From: Tyzzerella sp963558545
Lineage (GTDB): Bacteria > Bacillota > Clostridia > Lachnospirales > CAG-274
Direction of reading: 5' to 3'
DNA: 54,443 bases
Assembly (NCBI RefSeq): GCF_963558545.1
Contig: NZ_CAUWHO010000011.1
Location: 1 to 54,443 of the forward strand
Part shown: piece after piece, positions 9,297-16,927 of the stretch
How the letters are laid out: every line of letters starts with the position of its first letter
How positions within the stretch are numbered: the first letter of the stretch is position 1
Made by a program: the position numbers and the translations under genes
The notes under the pieces: model-generated
Told to the model about the DNA's origin: nothing
What the model saw: only the letters and a program-made list of their open reading frames with translations
Databases searched by the model: none

Positions 9297-10253
9297 TTGA
9301 AGAAATTTAGTAATTATTTAATAAATATTATTTGTGTTTTAGTTTTATATGTAGTAATATTCTCTTTAATAAGCACAGGCGTACTTAATAATTATTACCA
9401 AGGTATAATAGTGCTTATAATGATTAGTATAATACTTTCAGTTAGCCTTAACCTTGTTACAGGATTTTTAGGGCAACTTACACTTGGGCACGCAGGTTTT
9501 ATGGCTATTGGAGCTTATACATCAGCTATTTTTACAAAATATGTAGAGTTGCCAGCTGGTATAGAATTTTTGTTAGCCCTAATATTATCAGGGCTTTTAG
9601 CAGGAATTTTTGGTATTATAATAGGTATACCAGCTTTAAGGCTTAGGGGAGATTATATAGCTATTTTAACTCTTGGATTTGGTGAGATGATAAGAGGGAT
9701 TATTATATATTTTTCTAACATAACAGGTGGTTCTAAAGGATTTATAGGTATAGATTATCATTCTAACTTTACTATTGTATTTATTATAACAGTTTTAACT
9801 ATATATATATTAAATACATTGATTAATTCTAGACATGGTAGGGCTATATTATCTATTAGAGAAGATGAGATAGCAGCAGAATCATCAGGTATAAATACAG
9901 TATATTATAAAATATTTGCATTTTCTGTATCGGCCTTTTTTGCAGGTATTGCAGGAAGTTTATTTGCACACTATCAAATGGTGTTAGACCCAGTTAAATT
10001 TAATTATAATTACTCTATAGAAATATTAATAATGGTTGTTCTTGGTGGTATGGGAAGTATGACAGGCTCTATTGTAGCTACTATAGTATTAGTTGCTATA
10101 CCTCAAATGTTAATAGAATTTTCTCAATATAGAATGCTTATATATTCTTTATTATTAATATTAATAATGATATTTAAACCATCTGGGTTATTTGGCAGAT
10201 ATGAATTTTCTATGACTAAGTTAATATCTAAAATAATTAAAAAAAATAAATAG
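9297..10253 (+). CDS. livM: Branched-chain amino acid ABC transporter permease LivM
   Basis: I choose TTG 9297 as start: TAGGTG at 9285-9290 is 6 bases upstream and the product then begins LKKFSNYLI. GTG 9288, directly after the livH stop, would add three residues with no binding site. About 318 residues with eight to ten membrane helices. Diagnostic parts are LSVSLNLVTGFLGQLTLGHA, FMAIGAYTSAI, GIPALRLRGDYIAILTLGFG and MVVLGGMGSMTGSIV, the ATPase-coupling loop. It forms the channel with LivH. Codon use and spacing fit one operon with its neighbours. Confidence 0.92.
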   Translation: MKKFSNYLINIICVLVLYVVIFSLISTGVLNNYYQGIIVLIMISIILSVSLNLVTGFLGQLTLGHAGFMAIGAYTSAIFTKYVELPAGIEFLLALILSGLLAGIFGIIIGIPALRLRGDYIAILTLGFGEMIRGIIIYFSNITGGSKGFIGIDYHSNFTIVFIITVLTIYILNTLINSRHGRAILSIREDEIAAESSGINTVYYKIFAFSVSAFFAGIAGSLFAHYQMVLDPVKFNYNYSIEILIMVVLGGMGSMTGSIVATIVLVAIPQMLIEFSQYRMLIYSLLLILIMIFKPSGLFGRYEFSMTKLISKIIKKNK

Positions 10254-10269
10254 GAAAGGAGGAATAAAT

Positions 10270-11028
10270 ATGTCTTTATTAAAAGCAACAGGTTTGGGTA
10301 TAACTTTTGGAGGATTAAAAGCAGTATCAGATGTAGATTTTGATATAAAAGAAGGAGAACTGGTAGGACTTATAGGTCCTAATGGTGCAGGTAAAACTAC
10401 TTTTTTTAACCTTTTAACAGGTGTATACCAACCAACAGAAGGCGATATAGAGTTTAATGGAAAAAGTATTTTAGGTAATAAGCCATATCAAATAAACAAT
10501 TTGGGGATAGCTAGAACTTTTCAAAATATTAGACTTTTTAAAGATTTATCGGTATTAGATAATGTAAAAATAGCTTATAATTCTAGTATGAAGTATGGTG
10601 CATTTACAGGTATATTTAGGCTTCCTAAATATTTTAAAGAAGAAAAGGAAGCAGATGAAAGAGCAATAGAGCTTTTAAAAGTATTTAATTTAGATGGACT
10701 TATACACGAAAAAGCATCTAATCTTCCATATGGGAAACAAAGAAAGCTAGAAATAGCTAGAGCTTTAGCAAGTAATCCTAAATTACTTCTTTTAGATGAA
10801 CCAGCAGCAGGTATGAACCCAAGTGAAACAGCAGAGCTTATGGAAACAATATCTATTATTAGAAAGAATTTTAATACAGCAATACTGTTAATAGAGCACG
10901 ATATGGGGCTTGTTATGGGGATATGCGAAAGATTATTTGTTTTAGAGTATGGTATGCTAATAGCTAGTGGAGAGCCACAAGAGGTTATAAATAATCCTAG
11001 GGTTATAGCAGCTTATTTAGGTGATTAA
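10270..11028 (+). CDS. livG: Branched-chain amino acid ABC transporter ATPase LivG
   Basis: 252 residues. Walker A GPNGAGKTT is at about 36-44, the Q-loop at ARTFQNIRLF, the signature is the LivG-type LPYGKQRKLEIARAL in place of LSGGQ, Walker B LLLLDEPAAGMNP, and the switch His in LLIEHDMGLVMGI. The GKQ form of the signature and the C-terminal ASGEPQEVINNPRVIAAYLG separate LivG from LivF. It hydrolyses ATP on the inner face of the membrane to drive uptake. AGGAGG 8 bases before ATG. Confidence 0.94.
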   Translation: MSLLKATGLGITFGGLKAVSDVDFDIKEGELVGLIGPNGAGKTTFFNLLTGVYQPTEGDIEFNGKSILGNKPYQINNLGIARTFQNIRLFKDLSVLDNVKIAYNSSMKYGAFTGIFRLPKYFKEEKEADERAIELLKVFNLDGLIHEKASNLPYGKQRKLEIARALASNPKLLLLDEPAAGMNPSETAELMETISIIRKNFNTAILLIEHDMGLVMGICERLFVLEYGMLIASGEPQEVINNPRVIAAYLGD

Positions 11029-11041
11029 AAGGGGTGAAATT

Positions 11042-11746
11042 ATGTTAAAAGTAAATGATTTACAAGTTTATTATGGTGCAATACACGCTATTAAAGGTAT
11101 AACATTTGAAGTTAATGAGGGAGAAATAGTATCATTAATAGGTGCAAATGGTGCAGGTAAAACTACTACTTTACACGCAGTTTCTGGTCTTTTAAAGTCT
11201 ACTAGTGGAGAAGTTAGCTTTTTATCTAGTAAAATAGATAATCTATCGGCAGACAAAATAGTAAAAAAAGGAATTGCACATGTACCAGAAGGAAGACGTG
11301 TTTTTTCTCAACTTTCTGTACAAGAAAATTTAGAGTTAGGTTCTTTCTTAGTAAAAGATAAAAATTTTATAAAAAATGAATATGAGCGAGTTTTGACACT
11401 TTTCCCAAGGCTTAAAGAAAGGTTAAAACAAATGGCAGGTACTTTATCTGGTGGAGAGCAACAAATGCTTGCAATAGGTAGAGCTCTTATGAGTAACCCA
11501 AAAATGCTTTTAATGGACGAACCGTCTATGGGGCTTGCACCTATACTTGTTAAAGAAATATTTGAAATAATAAAAGAGTGTAATAGACAAGGTATGACTA
11601 TTTTATTAGTAGAGCAAAATGCTAAAATGGCACTTAATATATCTCATAGAGCGTATGTTTTAGAAACAGGTAAGATTGTTATGTCTGACAATGCTGAAAA
11701 TCTTTTAGGTAATGAGCAGGTTAAAAAAGCATATTTAGGTGGATAA
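11042..11746 (+). CDS. livF: Branched-chain amino acid ABC transporter ATPase LivF
   Basis: I use ATG 11042, which has AAGGGGTG at a proper distance and gives the usual start MLKVNDLQVYYGAIHAIKG. An in-frame start at 11021 would only add residues overlapping livG. 234 residues: Walker A GANGAGKTT near 34-42, LivF-type AHVPEGRRVFSQLSVQENL, signature LSGGEQQMLAIGRAL, Walker B LLMDEPSMGLAP, switch His replaced by Gln in LLVEQNA, as is normal for LivF. It pairs with LivG as the second nucleotide-binding subunit. Last gene of the operon. Confidence 0.94.
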   Translation: MLKVNDLQVYYGAIHAIKGITFEVNEGEIVSLIGANGAGKTTTLHAVSGLLKSTSGEVSFLSSKIDNLSADKIVKKGIAHVPEGRRVFSQLSVQENLELGSFLVKDKNFIKNEYERVLTLFPRLKERLKQMAGTLSGGEQQMLAIGRALMSNPKMLLMDEPSMGLAPILVKEIFEIIKECNRQGMTILLVEQNAKMALNISHRAYVLETGKIVMSDNAENLLGNEQVKKAYLGG

Positions 11747-11768
11747 TACAAAATTAGTATAAATGAGG

Positions 11769-11955
11769 TTGTAGACAAAATCTACAACCTCTCCAAAAAA
11801 ATAACAAGTTTATTTTTTTTGATATACTGTAAGAAAAAAGCTGATTTCTTCGTACAAGGGCTAAAGCCCTTAGAAATTTAGCTTTTACACAATCCAAGGC
11901 AAAGCCTCGTATTGTGATTAAAATTTTTATACCCTATAAATAGGATATAAAAATT
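11769..11955 (+). repeat. Multi-hairpin intergenic repeat, copy 1
   Basis: The same roughly 190-base unit occurs inverted at 36603-36794. In this copy five consecutive inverted repeats can be drawn: TTGTAGA with TCTACAA (also extended by GAGG/CCTC outside), an A/T stem at about 11794-11820, AAGCT-ATTTC with GAAAT-AGCT enclosing AAGGGCTAAAGCCCTT, CACAAT with ATTGTG enclosing AGGC/GCCT, and AATTTTTATA with TATAAAAATT. There is no open reading frame. It sits between the convergent livF and exonuclease genes; its first hairpin may also act as a weak livF terminator. It is either a small mobile or palindromic repeat or a structured RNA. Confidence 0.8.
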
Positions 11956-12017
11956 AAAAAAATTACTTTAATATTATTTTTTTACATTCTGTATAAATTT
12001 ATTATTATATAGCTAAA

Positions 12018-12060
12018 AATGAAAAAGACTATTAACTTTTAACTAATAGTCTTTTTCATT
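12018..12060 (-). terminator. Terminator at the end of the exonuclease gene
   Basis: A perfect 17-base inverted repeat (12018-12034 with 12044-12060) with a 9-base loop overlaps the last codons of the exonuclease gene. On the minus strand the stem ends CTTTTTCATTTTT. The symmetrical sequence may also stop transcripts coming from livF. Confidence 0.8.
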
Positions 12061-12695
12061 GTTTCATTATATAAAATTTTGTAAAGTTCATATGTAGCTA
12101 ATACATCAGACATTGCTCTATGTGCATTTGGATTTGATATATTAAAATGATTGCATAAAAAAGCTAAATTATATTTTTTTAGCTCTGGGAATAGTATTTT
12201 TGTAGTTGAAACTGTATCTAAAGCAGGGTTATTTATACTAAGTGATAAATTTTTACAGTTATTTATTAAAAATCCCATATCAAATTTTGCATTATGTATA
12301 ACCAATGGTAAATATTCTAAAAATTTTATAAAATCTTTAAAAATATCTTCGATAAAAGGTTTATCCTTAACCATCTCATTAGTAATATTAATTTTGTTTG
12401 ATATAAAAGGTGGAATAGGCATTTTAGGATTTATTAATGTATCAAATTTATCTATTATAATATTGTCTTTTACTTTAATAGCTCCTATTTCTATAATTTT
12501 ATCGTTAATAGGCGATAGCCCAGTAGTTTCAAAGTCTAGTACAATATAATCTTTAAAATTTGCTTTAGATAATTTATTAAATGTTATTTTTTCTACATCG
12601 GTAGACTTTTTTGTTTTAGACTGATTATATACAAAATAATCTGTATTTTTTAAGTCAGACTTTTTTATTAAATTGTTTAAAAAATCTTTGTGCAT
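12039..12695 (-). CDS. DEDDh 3'-5' exonuclease, DnaQ/PolC-exo-like
   Basis: 218 residues. Exo I is VLDFETTGLSP with D54 and E56, exo II HNAKFDMGF with D139, and exo III HRAMSDVLAT with H192 and D197, so all DEDDh residues are present. About 45 residues of unknown role precede the domain. The sequence resembles the proofreading epsilon subunit and the exonuclease domain of PolC, but stands alone. Its ATG lies one base after the lexA stop, with AGGAG inside the lexA end, so both are one transcript and it should be under LexA control. Substrate (DNA repair versus RNA) cannot be decided. Confidence 0.88.
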   Translation of the reverse strand: MHKDFLNNLIKKSDLKNTDYFVYNQSKTKKSTDVEKITFNKLSKANFKDYIVLDFETTGLSPINDKIIEIGAIKVKDNIIIDKFDTLINPKMPIPPFISNKINITNEMVKDKPFIEDIFKDFIKFLEYLPLVIHNAKFDMGFLINNCKNLSLSINNPALDTVSTTKILFPELKKYNLAFLCNHFNISNPNAHRAMSDVLATYELYKILYNETMKKTIS

Positions 12696-12696
12696 A

Positions 12697-13308
12697 TTAA
12701 AAACTCCTAAAAAGACCTATTACTTTACCTAATATGGTGACATTATTAGATTTTATAGGCTCATATAAATCATTTTCTGGTTTTAAAATTATATTATTAT
12801 CTTCTATAAAAAATCTTTTACAAGTTGTTTCATCATCTATTAGTGCTATAACAATATCTCTATTATTAGCAGTAGATTGTTTATTTACTAAAACTAAATC
12901 TCCATCATATATACCAGCATTAATCATACTATCTCCAAAGACTTTTAACATAAAAGCATCATTATTTTTTAAATATGAAATAGGTATAGGAAAATAGCTT
13001 TCTATGTTTTCTACTGCAAGAGTAGGTAATCCAGCAGATACATTACCTAATATAGGTATATTAGCTAACTCTTCAAAATTATTGTTGTAAAAATTTTTTT
13101 CTAAAATTTCTATATTTCTAGTTTTTGCTTGTTTCCTTCTTATGTATCCTTTTTTTTCTAAAGTTTCTAAATGAAGATGAACAGAAGATGTAGAAGACAG
13201 ACCAGATGCTTTACAAATTTCTCTAATTGATGGAACAACACCATTTAATTTAACTTGAGTTTTTATATAATCTAGTATAAGTTGTTGTTTTTCTGTTAAT
13301 GATTCCAT
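12697..13308 (-). CDS. lexA: LexA, SOS transcriptional repressor
   Basis: 203 residues. N-terminal winged helix (LTEKQQLILDYIKTQV, VPSIREICKASGLSSTSSVH). The self-cleavage site is SAGLP with A92-G93; the catalytic serine is S127 in FGDSMINAGIYDGD and the lysine K164 in TTCKRF. These positions match E. coli LexA shifted by eight. After DNA damage RecA filaments trigger its cleavage and SOS genes are released. ATG follows GGAGGTG. A perfect 8-base inverted repeat in its own promoter region may be its operator. It is transcribed away from the spoIIA operon. Confidence 0.95.
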   Translation of the reverse strand: MESLTEKQQLILDYIKTQVKLNGVVPSIREICKASGLSSTSSVHLHLETLEKKGYIRRKQAKTRNIEILEKNFYNNNFEELANIPILGNVSAGLPTLAVENIESYFPIPISYLKNNDAFMLKVFGDSMINAGIYDGDLVLVNKQSTANNRDIVIALIDDETTCKRFFIEDNNIILKPENDLYEPIKSNNVTILGKVIGLFRSF

Positions 13309-13320
13309 ATTTCACCTCCG

Positions 13321-13347
13321 TAAAATGTATAATATATAAACATTTTA
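13321..13347. promoter_or_regulatory. Candidate operator upstream of lexA
   Basis: TAAAATGT at 13321-13328 and ACATTTTA at 13340-13347 form perfect 8-base arms around an 11-base AT spacer, 13 bases from the lexA start codon. It does not match the Bacillus-type SOS box (GAAC-N4-GTTC), so the link to LexA rests on position only. Confidence 0.35.
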
Positions 13348-13471
13348 TCATTATTTATCAAAAAGTAAAGTATTTTATTAAAAAAAGTAAAATTAATGAG
13401 TTTAATTTAAGTTGATAAATATGGATATATTAAGTTATTATATATATATAAATAACAAAGGAGGAAATACA

Positions 13472-13807
13472 TTGAAGATAGAATGTAAAAAAATAAATAG
13501 AACATTATTAGTTAAATTGTATGGCGAGATAGACCATCATTATACAGAAGATATAAGAGATAAAATAGATAGAGAATTTAATAAACAAGTTTGTAACAAC
13601 ATAATTTTAGATTTTGAAGATGTGGGATTTATGGACAGCTCTGGTATAGGTATGATTATAGGTAGATATAAAATGACACAAGAAAAAAATGGAAAATTAT
13701 ATGCATTTGGACTAAAAGATAATGCTAAAAGGATATTCGATATATCTGGTCTTAATAAATTAATTGTATGTTTTACAACAAAAGAAGAGGCTATAAAGAG
13801 TATATAG
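13472..13807 (+). CDS. spoIIAA: Anti-sigma F factor antagonist SpoIIAA
   Basis: Start TTG 13472 has AAAGGAGG 7 bases upstream and gives LKIECKKINRTLLVKLYGEI, the usual N-terminus; an in-frame ATG at 13412 has no such site. 111 residues of STAS domain. The phosphorylated serine is S57 in FMDSSGIGMIIGRYK. When unphosphorylated it pulls SpoIIAB off sigma F in the forespore. First gene of spoIIAA-spoIIAB-sigF. A weak TTGATA/TATTAT pair lies upstream near 13411-13440; I do not see a clear sigma H promoter. Confidence 0.95.
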   Translation: MKIECKKINRTLLVKLYGEIDHHYTEDIRDKIDREFNKQVCNNIILDFEDVGFMDSSGIGMIIGRYKMTQEKNGKLYAFGLKDNAKRIFDISGLNKLIVCFTTKEEAIKSI

Positions 13808-13820
13808 GAGGAGTTTTAAA

Positions 13821-14252
13821 ATGCAGTATGATAATAAAATAAGCTTAATATTAGATGCTAATTCTAAAAATGAGGCCTTTGCTAGAGTTAGTGTAGCAGC
13901 TTTTGCTACACAGCTAGACCCAACTTTAGAGCAATTAGAAGATATAAAAATGGCAGTGTCTGAAGCTGTTACTAATGCTATAATACACGGATATGAAGGG
14001 ATAGAAAATGGTAAGATATATATAGATTGTAAAATAGCAAGAGATATATTATACATAGATATAGAAGATAAGGGTAGAGGTATAGAAAATTTAGAAAAAG
14101 CAATGGAGCCTCTTTACACATCAAAACCACATATGGAACGTTCTGGTATGGGATTTACCGTTATGGAAGCTTTTATGGATAATATTAAGGTAGTATCAGA
14201 AGTAGGAAAAGGTACAAAAATTTATTTGGAAAAGAAAATAAATAAAAATTAG
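13821..14252 (+). CDS. spoIIAB: Anti-sigma F factor and serine kinase SpoIIAB
   Basis: 143 residues of GHKL ATPase fold. N box EAVTNAIIHGY, G1 box EDKGRGI, G2 box SGMGFTVMEAFMD. It binds and inhibits sigma F, and phosphorylates SpoIIAA with ATP. It starts 13 bases after spoIIAA with GGAGG and its stop lies 17 bases before the sigF ATG. Length and motif order are standard. Confidence 0.96.
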   Translation: MQYDNKISLILDANSKNEAFARVSVAAFATQLDPTLEQLEDIKMAVSEAVTNAIIHGYEGIENGKIYIDCKIARDILYIDIEDKGRGIENLEKAMEPLYTSKPHMERSGMGFTVMEAFMDNIKVVSEVGKGTKIYLEKKINKN

Positions 14253-14269
14253 TGCAAGGGGGTTACCTA

Positions 14270-14989
14270 ATGAATGGTGATATATTAGAACTAATAAAAC
14301 TTGCACAGGACGGTGATGAAAAAGCAGTAGAAGCTATAATAGAAGAAAATTCTGGACTTATATGGAGTGTTGTAAGAAGATTTTTAAACAGAGGGTGTGA
14401 TTTGGAAGATTTATATCAGATAGGTTCTATTGGTCTTTTAAAATGTATAAAAAATTTTGATACAAACTATGATGTTAAATTTTCTACATATGCAGTACCT
14501 ATGATTATGGGGGAAATAAAAAGGTTTTTAAGAGATGACGGAATTATAAAAATATCTAGGTCTTTAAAAGAAACTGCTACTAAAGCAAAATATATGAAAG
14601 ATGTTTTAACAAAAAAAAATAACGAAGAACCTACTATTAGTGAACTTGCCATAGCAATAGATGTACCTTTAGAGGATTTAGTATTAGCGCTAGATGCAGA
14701 TAGAGATGTAGAATCTCTATATAGTACTGTTTATCAAAATGATGGAAAAAGCGTGTATTTAATAGACAAACTAGAGCTTAAAAATGATAATCAAGACAAT
14801 ATAGTAGAAAGTATTGTGCTAAAAGATATAATAAAAAACTTAGAACCAAGAGAAAGAGAAATAATAAATCTTAGATATTTTGAAGATAAAACGCAAAGTC
14901 AAGTTGCAAAAATAATAGGTGTATCTCAGGTTCAAGTATCTAGGATAGAAAAGAAGGTATTAGCTAAAATAAGAGAAAAATTTGGATAA
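14270..14989 (+). CDS. sigF: RNA polymerase sigma F factor, early forespore
   Basis: ATG 14270 is chosen since AAGGGGG lies 7 bases upstream; GTG 14252 overlaps the spoIIAB stop and precedes the ribosome binding site. 239 residues. Region 2 contains DLEDLYQIGSIGLLKCIKNFD and KFSTYAVPMIMGEIKRFLRDD; region 3 follows; region 4 has LEPREREIINLRYFEDKTQSQ with the helix-turn-helix VAKIIGVSQVQVSRIEKKVL. Gene order fixes it as sigma F and not sigma G or B. No spoVA operon follows, unlike in Bacillus. Confidence 0.95.
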   Translation: MNGDILELIKLAQDGDEKAVEAIIEENSGLIWSVVRRFLNRGCDLEDLYQIGSIGLLKCIKNFDTNYDVKFSTYAVPMIMGEIKRFLRDDGIIKISRSLKETATKAKYMKDVLTKKNNEEPTISELAIAIDVPLEDLVLALDADRDVESLYSTVYQNDGKSVYLIDKLELKNDNQDNIVESIVLKDIIKNLEPREREIINLRYFEDKTQSQVAKIIGVSQVQVSRIEKKVLAKIREKFG

Positions 14990-15099
14990 AACTATATTAA
15001 TTTTATATAGCTATAAAATTATAATTAGTCAGTTAGCACATATATTTTAATATATGGTGTGCAAACTAAACAAAAATAAAAAAATATCTTAAAGAAATG

Positions 15100-15128
15100 T
15101 TGACTTTTTACTAATTAAATATTATAGT
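15100..15128 (+). promoter_or_regulatory. Sigma A-type promoter for the DUF6106-like gene
   Basis: TTGACT at 15100-15105, a 17-base spacer, then TATAGT at 15123-15128. It is 67 bases before the chosen start. An imperfect inverted repeat at about 15027-15055 upstream (GCACATATATT and AATATATGGTGTGC) may end the spoIIA transcript. Confidence 0.55.
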
Positions 15129-15194
15129 AAATATAAATTAACAAAGTGTTTAAGTTAATTTTTAACTAAGCTAATGATAGCTGAGGTGAATTTT

Positions 15195-15686
15195 TTGAAT
15201 AAGTTCTATGAACAATTTATAACAAAAGATTATGGTACATTGCCAAATACTATTAATATTGTTAGTAAAGCCATATTGTTAATAGGTGTTTTTATACTTG
15301 CTATGGCTGGTATATTAGGTATTTTCTTATCTATACCTGTTTTTATAGTTTTTATATTAATAGAAGTTTATACGTCTAAAAAATTTTTAGAATATGAATA
15401 TGAATACTATGATAAAGACATAACAGTATCTAAAATAATAGGTAAAAAAAGAAGAAAAGTTATATGTAATATAAGAGTTGGTAATATATTAAGTGTATCT
15501 AACGTTAATAGTTATTCTAAAGAAGAAAAGGTTATAAGATGTACTATAAAAGGCTTAGACCTTAAAGAAGTTGTTATTTTTATTAATGATAAAAATGGCA
15601 AAAAGGTAGGGTATTTATTAGGTATAGATGAAGAATTATTATCTATACTAAAAAAAGATAATCCTACATTATTTAATTATATTTAA
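15195..15686 (+). CDS. Small membrane protein, DUF6106-like
   Basis: I choose TTG 15195, six bases after GAGGTG, giving LNKFYEQFITKDYG. 163 residues. Residues about 20-65 are strongly hydrophobic and form two membrane helices close together. A soluble part follows with LEYEYEYYDKDITVSKIIGKKRRKV, a charged segment typical of the DUF6106 family of Clostridia, then a beta-rich domain and a C-terminal helix. No catalytic motif is seen. Function unknown. The gene has its own promoter and sits between sigF and the sugar ABC ATPase, with no clear tie to either. Family name is from memory and moderate. Confidence 0.65.
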   Translation: MNKFYEQFITKDYGTLPNTINIVSKAILLIGVFILAMAGILGIFLSIPVFIVFILIEVYTSKKFLEYEYEYYDKDITVSKIIGKKRRKVICNIRVGNILSVSNVNSYSKEEKVIRCTIKGLDLKEVVIFINDKNGKKVGYLLGIDEELLSILKKDNPTLFNYI

Positions 15687-15733
15687 AAAGTTAAATCTTT
15701 TAGTTAATTTATATATTTTAGGAGGAAGTAAAA

Positions 15734-16852
15734 ATGGCAGGATTAAAACTTAAAAATATTATAAAAAGATATGATAATGGCTTTGAAGCTGTTAAAGATT
15801 TTAATTTAAACATTGAAGATAGAGAATTTATCGTTTTTGTAGGTCCATCTGGTTGTGGTAAATCTACTACACTTAGAATGATTGCTGGTCTTGAAGAGAT
15901 ATCTGAAGGTGAATTATACATAGGTGATAGAATTGTAAATGATGTTGCACCTAAAGATAGAAATATTGCAATGGTTTTCCAAAATTATGCTTTATATCCA
16001 CATATGACAGTTTATGATAATATGGCTTTTGCTCTTAAAATTAGAAAAGTAGCTAAAGATGAAATAGATAAAAAAGTTAAGGCAGCAGCAGCAATATTAG
16101 ATATCGGACATCTTTTAGACAGAAAGCCAAAAGCTCTCTCTGGAGGACAAAGACAAAGGGTTGCTATGGGTCGTGCTATTGTTCGTAGCCCAGAAGTATT
16201 CTTAATGGACGAACCTTTATCAAACCTTGATGCTAAACTTAGAGGTCAAATGCGTATTGAGATTGCTAAACTTTATCACGAACTTAATACAACATTTATA
16301 TATGTTACTCACGACCAAACAGAAGCTATGACACTTGGTACTAGAATTGTTGTTATGAAAGATGGTATTATACAACAAGTAGATTCTCCAAGAGAAATAT
16401 ATGAAAATCCACAAAATATATTTGTTGCTGGTTTTATTGGTATGCCTCAGATGAACTTCTTAGATGCTAGTATAGTTGAAAAAAATGGAAAAGTATTAGT
16501 TAATGTTTTAGGAAAAGATATTGAGCTATCTGCAGAAAAACAATCAGTATTAAAAGAAAGTGGATATATTGGTAAAGAAGTTATTTTAGGTATTAGACCA
16601 GAGAATATTAAATGTATTATAAATAATGTTACACCAGAAGGTAATACTGTATTTAAATCTAAAATAGAAGTTTATGAAAACTTAGGTGCGGAAACATACC
16701 TTCATATTGAAGAAAATAAAAAACAAATTCAAATTAAAACAGCTACTGTTGATAATGCACCAACAAGTGGAGATATTGAATATATGTTTGACTTAAATAA
16801 AGTATATCTTTTTGATAAAGATACAGAAGAAACTATTTTTAATAAAAAATAA
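15734..16852 (+). CDS. msmX: Sugar ABC transporter ATPase, MsmX/UgpC type
   Basis: 372 residues. Walker A GPSGCGKST, Q-loop MVFQNYALYPHMTVYDNM, signature LSGGQRQRVAMGRAIVR, Walker B VFLMDEPLSNLDAKLR, switch His in YVTHDQTEAMTLG. The C-terminal 130 residues form the OB/TOBE domains with GIRPENIK, as in MalK, UgpC and MsmX. No permease or binding protein lies nearby. That fits MsmX-type ATPases, which power several carbohydrate importers encoded elsewhere. AGGAGG 6 bases before ATG; own terminator, so it is probably monocistronic. Gene symbol indicates type, not proven orthology. Confidence 0.9.
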   Translation: MAGLKLKNIIKRYDNGFEAVKDFNLNIEDREFIVFVGPSGCGKSTTLRMIAGLEEISEGELYIGDRIVNDVAPKDRNIAMVFQNYALYPHMTVYDNMAFALKIRKVAKDEIDKKVKAAAAILDIGHLLDRKPKALSGGQRQRVAMGRAIVRSPEVFLMDEPLSNLDAKLRGQMRIEIAKLYHELNTTFIYVTHDQTEAMTLGTRIVVMKDGIIQQVDSPREIYENPQNIFVAGFIGMPQMNFLDASIVEKNGKVLVNVLGKDIELSAEKQSVLKESGYIGKEVILGIRPENIKCIINNVTPEGNTVFKSKIEVYENLGAETYLHIEENKKQIQIKTATVDNAPTSGDIEYMFDLNKVYLFDKDTEETIFNKK

Positions 16853-16861
16853 TATATTAAT

Positions 16862-16895
16862 AAAAAAATGCAAGTGGAATTCTTGCATTTTTTTT
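16862..16895 (+). terminator. Terminator after the ABC ATPase
   Basis: AAAAAATGCAAG and CTTGCATTTTTT pair perfectly around a short loop and continue into T residues. Confidence 0.92.
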
Positions 16896-16927
16896 ATTAA
16901 TATATTATAATTTTAGTTATAATTATA

